Shown piece by piece: positions 60,314-64,000 of a stretch of DNA of 64,000 bases (positions within the stretch are counted from its first letter, which is position 1; each line of letters starts with the position of its first letter). The translations under genes were made by a program, and so were the position numbers. This DNA is from Methylotenera_A sp040079935 (GTDB lineage Bacteria; Pseudomonadota; Gammaproteobacteria; Burkholderiales; Methylophilaceae). The stretch is taken from positions 163,794-227,793 of the forward strand of contig JBEBJI010000001.1 of NCBI GenBank assembly GCA_040079935.1, in the 5' to 3' direction. The notes beneath the pieces are model-generated. The model made no database searches and was not told the origin of the DNA. It saw nothing but the letters and a program-made list of their open reading frames with translations.

Positions 60314-62668
60314 ATGCAATTTTCAGAAAACTGGTTACGCCAATTTGTAAATCCGAGCTTAAATTCTGACGAGCTAAGTCATGCCCTCACTATGGCGGGA
60401 CTTGAGGTAGAAGATTCGCAGCCTGCGGGCGCAGTGTTTACAAAAGTCGTGATTGGCGAAATTATTTCTGCTGAAAAACATCCAGACGCTGACCGTTTGC
60501 AAGTGCTTAAAGTGAATATTGGTAGTGAGAGTCTGCAAATTGTGTGTGGCGCAAGCAATGCTAGAGTTGGCCTGAAAGCCCCGTGCGCAATGGTTGGCGC
60601 GGCTTTGCCTGGCTTCGAAATAAAAGAGGCAAAAGTGCGCGGCGTGGAATCGTTCGGCATGATGTGCTCGGCCAAAGAGTTGGGTTTAGCGGAAGAGGCG
60701 AGCGGTTTATTAGAGCTATCAAATGATGCCAAAAATGGCCAAGATATTCGCGAATTTTTAAGTTTGAATGACAATTTACTCACGCTGAAACTCACGCCAA
60801 ATCGTGCCGATTGTTTGAGCATTTTAGGTATTGCGCGCGATGTAGCGGCAATTACTGGAACGGCTATAAAAAACAGCATGCCTGCAACCCGCATAGATAT
60901 TGCATCGCAGGGCAGTGTTTCAGTAAACATTCATGCGCCAAAAGCTTGTCCTATATATCTTGGGTGCGTGATTGAAAGCGTGAACGCGCAAAGCAAAACG
61001 CCAGATTGGATGATTCGCAACCTTGAGCGTAGCGGAATCCGTAGCATCAGCGCGATTGTCGATATTACCAATTACGTGCTGCTCGAGCTCGGTCAGCCCA
61101 TGCATGCCTTTGATTTAAATAAACTTTCTGGCGATATTCAAGTACGTTTTGCAAAAGCGGGCGAAAGCTTGAAGCTGCTAAACGACACAGAAGTGAAATT
61201 AAAAACCGACGATTTGGTGATTGCCGACAGCAGTGGTGCGATAGCTTTAGCTGGGATTATGGGCGGCGAGCCGACTTCAGTGACTGGCTCTACGGCGAAT
61301 ATCTTTTTAGAAAGCGCGTTTTTTACGCCCGATGCAATCGCTGGAAAAGCTCGCCGATTGGGCTTGAGCACGGATTCATCCTATCGCTTCGAACGCGGTG
61401 TGGATTTTGGCAACACCAAAAATGCACTAGAGCGCGCAACCGCGTTGGTATTGGAAATCTGTGGTGGAAAAGCAGGCAAAGTCACCGAAGTTGTGGGTAA
61501 TTTGCCAGCGCGTGAAACTGTGAATTTGCGTTACACACGCTTGCTTTCTGTGCTGGGCATCACAATTCCACAAAAAACGGTGGGTCAGTTACTAAAACAA
61601 TTGGGTTTTGAATTTACTGAAAATGGTGATGTGTTTGCAGTAAAAGCGCCTACTTATCGTTTCGATATCGCGCGCGAGGAAGATTTAATCGAAGAAATCG
61701 CGCGTTTGCATGGGTACGATAAGATTCCTGCGATTAAACCGATTGCGAATTTATCTATTTTAGAGGCTCCAGAAGCCGCATGGAATAAGGCTTCCATGGC
61801 AAGTGTTTTAAGAGATTTTGGTTATCAAGAAGTTGTGACTTACAGTTTTGTCGATGCAAACTGGGAGCACGATTTGATGGGCAATGCAGCGCCAATCGCG
61901 CTGAAAAACCCGATTGCGAGCAATCTAAGCGTGATGCGCAGCGGCTTGTGGGGCGGTTTGCTGGATGCGCTGACTTATAATTTGAATCGCAAACAAGAGC
62001 GCGCCATGTTGTTTGAAATTGGTGCTAGCTACTTTGCCGATAAAAAAAGCTACAGAGAAGAAATGCAAATTTCAGGCTTATGCTATGGCGCTTTTCAGCC
62101 TGAGCAATGGGGCGCAGCGGCGCGCGATGTGGATTTTTACGATGTAAAAGCGACAGTTGATGCGCTAACGAACAATCAAGCAGAGTATCGCCAAGAGGCT
62201 CATTCTGCCTTGCATCCAGGGCAGTCTGCGCGCGTGTATTTGCACAATAAACCCATTGGCTGGTTAGGTAAATTACACCCAAAATGGCAACAACAATATA
62301 GTTTGCCAAAAAATACAGTGTTGTTTGAGTTGCAAGTTGTAAGTTTATTGCAAAGCAAAGCGACTAAATATCAAGAAGTGCCTAAATTTTTGCCAGTGCG
62401 GCGCGATATTGCTATTGTCGTCGATGCGAATTTACCCGTTCAGGCTATTGTCAATGCGGTAAATTCTGCTAGGATTCCTCTAGTGCAACAAATACAACTC
62501 TTTGATATATATCAGGGAAAAGGTATCGCAGAAAATAAAAAAAGCCTTGCATTTCTTGTACTTATGCAAGATACTCATAAAACTTTGTTGGATATTGAAG
62601 CAGAAACAGCAATGGCCGAACTGCTCAAATTGTTACAAATTCAATTCGGCGCATCGTTACGCAATTAA
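60314..62668 (+). CDS. pheT: Phenylalanyl-tRNA synthetase beta subunit
   Basis: PheT is the editing and tRNA-binding subunit. Domains in order are the EMAP/tRNA-binding domain (about 38-150), the B3/B4 editing region (about 210-400), the B5 domain (about 400-475), a catalytic-like core, and the C-terminal ferredoxin-fold anticodon-binding domain (about 690-784). The family start MQFSENWLRQFVNPSL and end ASLR are present. Between the tRNA-binding and editing regions (about residues 189-200) lies a copy of the palindromic repeat, read as PATRIDIASQGS. It follows pheS by 21 bp. Confidence 0.96.
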   Translation: MQFSENWLRQFVNPSLNSDELSHALTMAGLEVEDSQPAGAVFTKVVIGEIISAEKHPDADRLQVLKVNIGSESLQIVCGASNARVGLKAPCAMVGAALPGFEIKEAKVRGVESFGMMCSAKELGLAEEASGLLELSNDAKNGQDIREFLSLNDNLLTLKLTPNRADCLSILGIARDVAAITGTAIKNSMPATRIDIASQGSVSVNIHAPKACPIYLGCVIESVNAQSKTPDWMIRNLERSGIRSISAIVDITNYVLLELGQPMHAFDLNKLSGDIQVRFAKAGESLKLLNDTEVKLKTDDLVIADSSGAIALAGIMGGEPTSVTGSTANIFLESAFFTPDAIAGKARRLGLSTDSSYRFERGVDFGNTKNALERATALVLEICGGKAGKVTEVVGNLPARETVNLRYTRLLSVLGITIPQKTVGQLLKQLGFEFTENGDVFAVKAPTYRFDIAREEDLIEEIARLHGYDKIPAIKPIANLSILEAPEAAWNKASMASVLRDFGYQEVVTYSFVDANWEHDLMGNAAPIALKNPIASNLSVMRSGLWGGLLDALTYNLNRKQERAMLFEIGASYFADKKSYREEMQISGLCYGAFQPEQWGAAARDVDFYDVKATVDALTNNQAEYRQEAHSALHPGQSARVYLHNKPIGWLGKLHPKWQQQYSLPKNTVLFELQVVSLLQSKATKYQEVPKFLPVRRDIAIVVDANLPVQAIVNAVNSARIPLVQQIQLFDIYQGKGIAENKKSLAFLVLMQDTHKTLLDIEAETAMAELLKLLQIQFGASLRN
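60880..60913 (+). repeat. Dispersed palindromic repeat, copy 13 (inside pheT)
   Basis: GCCTGCAACCC is followed by GCATAGATATT, GCATC and GCAGGGC. The outer arms GCCTGC and GCAGGGC pair with one bulge. pheT reads it as ATRIDIASQG, the same frame as the rluB and xseA copies. Confidence 0.82.
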
Positions 62669-62705
62669 GATAATTTAAAAAAGTATTAAAGCTCAGGGGA
62701 TTTGT

Positions 62706-62996
62706 ATGACATTAACAAAGGCTGATTTGGCCGATTTATTATTTGAGCAAGTTGGCTTAAATAAGCGCGAGGCAAAAGACATGGTTGAAGCGTTTTTTGA
62801 GGAAGTGCGCAGCGCATTGGAAACTGGCGATAGCGTGAAACTCTCAGGTTTCGGCAATTTTGAATTGCGTAAAAAATCTGAGCGTCCAGGCCGCAACCCA
62901 AAAACTGGCGAAGAAATACCAATTACAGCACGTCGCGTGGTCACTTTTCACGCAAGTCAGAAATTAAAAAGCAAAGTTGAAGAGCATTACGCTTAA
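62706..62996 (+). CDS. ihfA: Integration host factor subunit alpha
   Basis: The 96-residue protein matches the IHF/HU family with the alpha-subunit start MTLTKADLADLLFEQVGLNKREAKDMVEAFFEEV, the KLSGFGNFELRKK strand and the DNA-intercalating arm RPGRNPKTGEEIPITARRVVTFHAS. IHF bends DNA sharply at specific sites and takes part in sigma-54 promoter activation, which may matter for the amt-type promoters here. Its place after pheT is conserved in proteobacteria. Confidence 0.96.
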   Translation: MTLTKADLADLLFEQVGLNKREAKDMVEAFFEEVRSALETGDSVKLSGFGNFELRKKSERPGRNPKTGEEIPITARRVVTFHASQKLKSKVEEHYA

Positions 62997-63015
62997 GGAT
63001 TTGTAATATAAAACT

Positions 63016-63417
63016 ATGTTAGACCCAAGCGCTAAAATGCAATTGCCACCTATCCCCGCCAAACGGTATTTTACCATTGGTGAGGTAAGTGAGCTGTGCG
63101 GTGTAAAACCGCATGTATTGCGCTATTGGGAGCAAGAATTTACTCAATTAAAACCAGTCAAGCGTCGCGGCAATCGCCGTTATTATCAGCATCACGAAGT
63201 ATTGTTAATTCGCAAAATCCGTGAGTTATTGTACGAGCAAGGCTTTACCATTAGCGGCGCGCGTAACCGTTTGGATGGCGCAGAAGAGAAAGTAGAAACA
63301 ACAATTTCGCAAGAAATTGCTCAAGTTTCTGGCAAGCAAACTGCATCAGCCAATGATTTTGATTTCTTTAGCTTTAAACAAGAAATGCGCGATATCATTC
63401 AATTACTTCGCGCTTAA
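63016..63417 (+). CDS. MerR-family transcriptional regulator
   Basis: The 133-residue protein has an N-terminal winged helix-turn-helix of MerR type: PAKRYFTIGEVSELCGVKPHVLRYWEQEFTQLKPVKRRGNRRYYQHHEVLLIRKIRELLYEQGFTISGARNRL. The short C-terminal tail lacks metal-binding cysteines. This type follows ihfA in many beta- and gammaproteobacteria. The ligand is unknown. A strong terminator follows, so pheS-pheT-ihfA-merR form one unit. Confidence 0.9.
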   Translation: MLDPSAKMQLPPIPAKRYFTIGEVSELCGVKPHVLRYWEQEFTQLKPVKRRGNRRYYQHHEVLLIRKIRELLYEQGFTISGARNRLDGAEEKVETTISQEIAQVSGKQTASANDFDFFSFKQEMRDIIQLLRA

Positions 63418-63448
63418 GCGTTAGCACTTAACTTTTTGCAATATTTTT

Positions 63449-63478
63449 AAAGCGCCAAGTCTTCACTTGGCGCTTTTC
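63449..63478 (+). terminator. Rho-independent terminator after the MerR gene
   Basis: AGCGCCAAGT (63451-63460) and ACTTGGCGCT (63465-63474) form a perfect 10-bp stem with a CTTC loop, followed by TTTT; complementary A residues precede it. It ends the pheS-merR unit about 45 bp before tRNA-Pro. Confidence 0.9.
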
Positions 63479-63520
63479 ATTTATAATGCACACTCGTTGT
63501 TCATCAATAGCAGCGCGGTT

Positions 63521-63597
63521 CGGGGCATAGCGCAGCCTGGTAGCGTACATGCCTGGGGGGCATGGGGTCGCAAGTTCGAATCTTGCTGTCCCGACCA
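63521..63597 (+). tRNA. tRNA-Pro (anticodon GGG)
   Basis: The 77-nt gene has acceptor CGGGGCA with TGTCCCG (one G-T wobble), anticodon stem CATGC/GCATG enclosing CTGGGGG (anticodon GGG, Pro CCC/CCU), T-arm with TTCGAAT and encoded CCA. It is the last feature of a conserved pheST-ihfA-merR-tRNA block. Confidence 0.95.
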
Positions 63598-64000
63598 ATA
63601 ATGAATATTATATTTTTGGCGGCTATTTTTAATAGCTAGCTATGAAGTATCATCACAGCTTTCATGGATTTTAGTCACTTTCTCAGTCTATTATCAGGTC
63701 AAACTTGACGAGTTAGAGCCAATTCAACTCGTGACATGATTACAACAAAGTGCCACTTTAGCATTCACAAATTTATGCACCATTTTGGGTTTTTACGCAC
63801 TTTTTTTGTGCAAAATTGATATATATATCAATCACATAGATTTTTATGCTGAAATTACCTAATTGTTGTGGTAAAAACGCAAATAGTGAGATATCTTATT
63901 TGATATTATTGTTTATTTAGCTTTACTAACCTTGTTTATAAATGCGGTATTTGTTATTGTGTATTCAAGGGTGGTCGAAAAGTTAGCTTTGAATTTAAAG
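63598..64000. other. AT-rich gene-free tail after tRNA-Pro
   Basis: No gene of credible length is visible on either strand in the last 403 bases. The stretch is much more AT-rich than the rest and contains a perfect 16-bp palindrome TTGATATATATATCAA (63816-63831) preceded by a GCAC/GTGC hairpin with a T-run (about 63794-63812). It may be the regulatory region of a gene beyond the window. Because tRNA 3' ends are common integration sites, it may also be the edge of an island; no direct repeat of the tRNA end was found inside the window. Confidence 0.5.

Noticed and set aside
1..64000. CRISPR array, insertion sequence or prophage.
   Set aside because: No regularly spaced direct repeats, transposase, integrase or phage structural genes were found. 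The dispersed palindromes are too far apart and too variable for an array.

Overview
The window looks like a chromosome segment of a low-to-moderate GC betaproteobacterium, most likely of the family Methylophilaceae (Methylotenera/Methylophilus relatives). This is inferred from protein styles and gene order (tpiA-secG-tRNA-Leu-nuoA-N, tRNA-Val-thrS-infC-rpmI-rplT-pheST-ihfA-merR-tRNA-Pro, scpAB-rluB), not from a database search. Almost all of it is dense housekeeping DNA. There is no insertion sequence, prophage or CRISPR array.

Layout. 1-2 kb: end of scpA, scpB and rluB. 2-10.5 kb (minus strand): prmB, dapE and an ArsC/Spx-like gene, a GGDEF-EAL membrane protein, dapD, a LoiP-type M48 lipoprotein and the potassium transporter kup. 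10.7-15 kb (minus): TerC, AI-2E-type permease, YqhA, HtpX, a ribosome hibernation factor and a shortened relative of it, opposed by an NhaR-type LysR regulator. 16-23 kb: xseA, dsbB, cysM, a ydbH-ynbE-ydbL-like outer-membrane lipid transport set, two orphan genes and a PolB-like exonuclease. 23-29 kb: M48-PDZ protease, small periplasmic protein, rlmD, DoxX, amt with a sigma-54-type promoter, and an unknown gene. 29-36.8 kb: a peptide-type ABC importer (binding protein and two permeases, no ATPase) interleaved with an L,D-transpeptidase and followed by a methyltransferase, nagZ, tpiA and secG. 37.1-51.6 kb: the complete 14-gene respiratory complex I operon. 51.6-55.8 kb: YpfJ-type metalloprotease, Nudix hydrolase, epimerase, MltB-type transglycosylase and an unknown secreted protein. 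55.9-63.6 kb: tRNA-Val, thrS, infC, rpmI, rplT, pheS, pheT, ihfA, a MerR regulator and tRNA-Pro. The last 400 bp hold no gene and are AT-rich.

The most unusual signal is a dispersed imperfect palindrome of about 34 bp with a strongly conserved loop (GCATGGATATT) between variable complementary arms. I count 13 copies by eye. Three lie between genes and ten lie inside protein genes (rluB, xseA twice, a binding-protein gene, a methyltransferase gene, nagZ, nuoF, nuoJ, an epimerase gene, pheT). Inside genes the copies are read in a few preferred frames (RMDI..QG, PISM, ANIHA). In nagZ the copy causes no length change relative to the remembered E. coli protein, so it may have arisen by sequence conversion or selection rather than by insertion. 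Known analogies are Rickettsia palindromic elements and DNA uptake sequences. I cannot assign it to a described family.

Other points: infC has no canonical start codon and appears to use AUA; two GG-N10-GC sigma-54-type promoters precede amt and an orphan gene; a perfect 11-bp inverted repeat lies just upstream of the nhaR-like gene; and a peptidoglycan-recycling theme (binding protein, permeases, L,D-transpeptidase, NagZ, and MltB further on) runs through the middle of the window.
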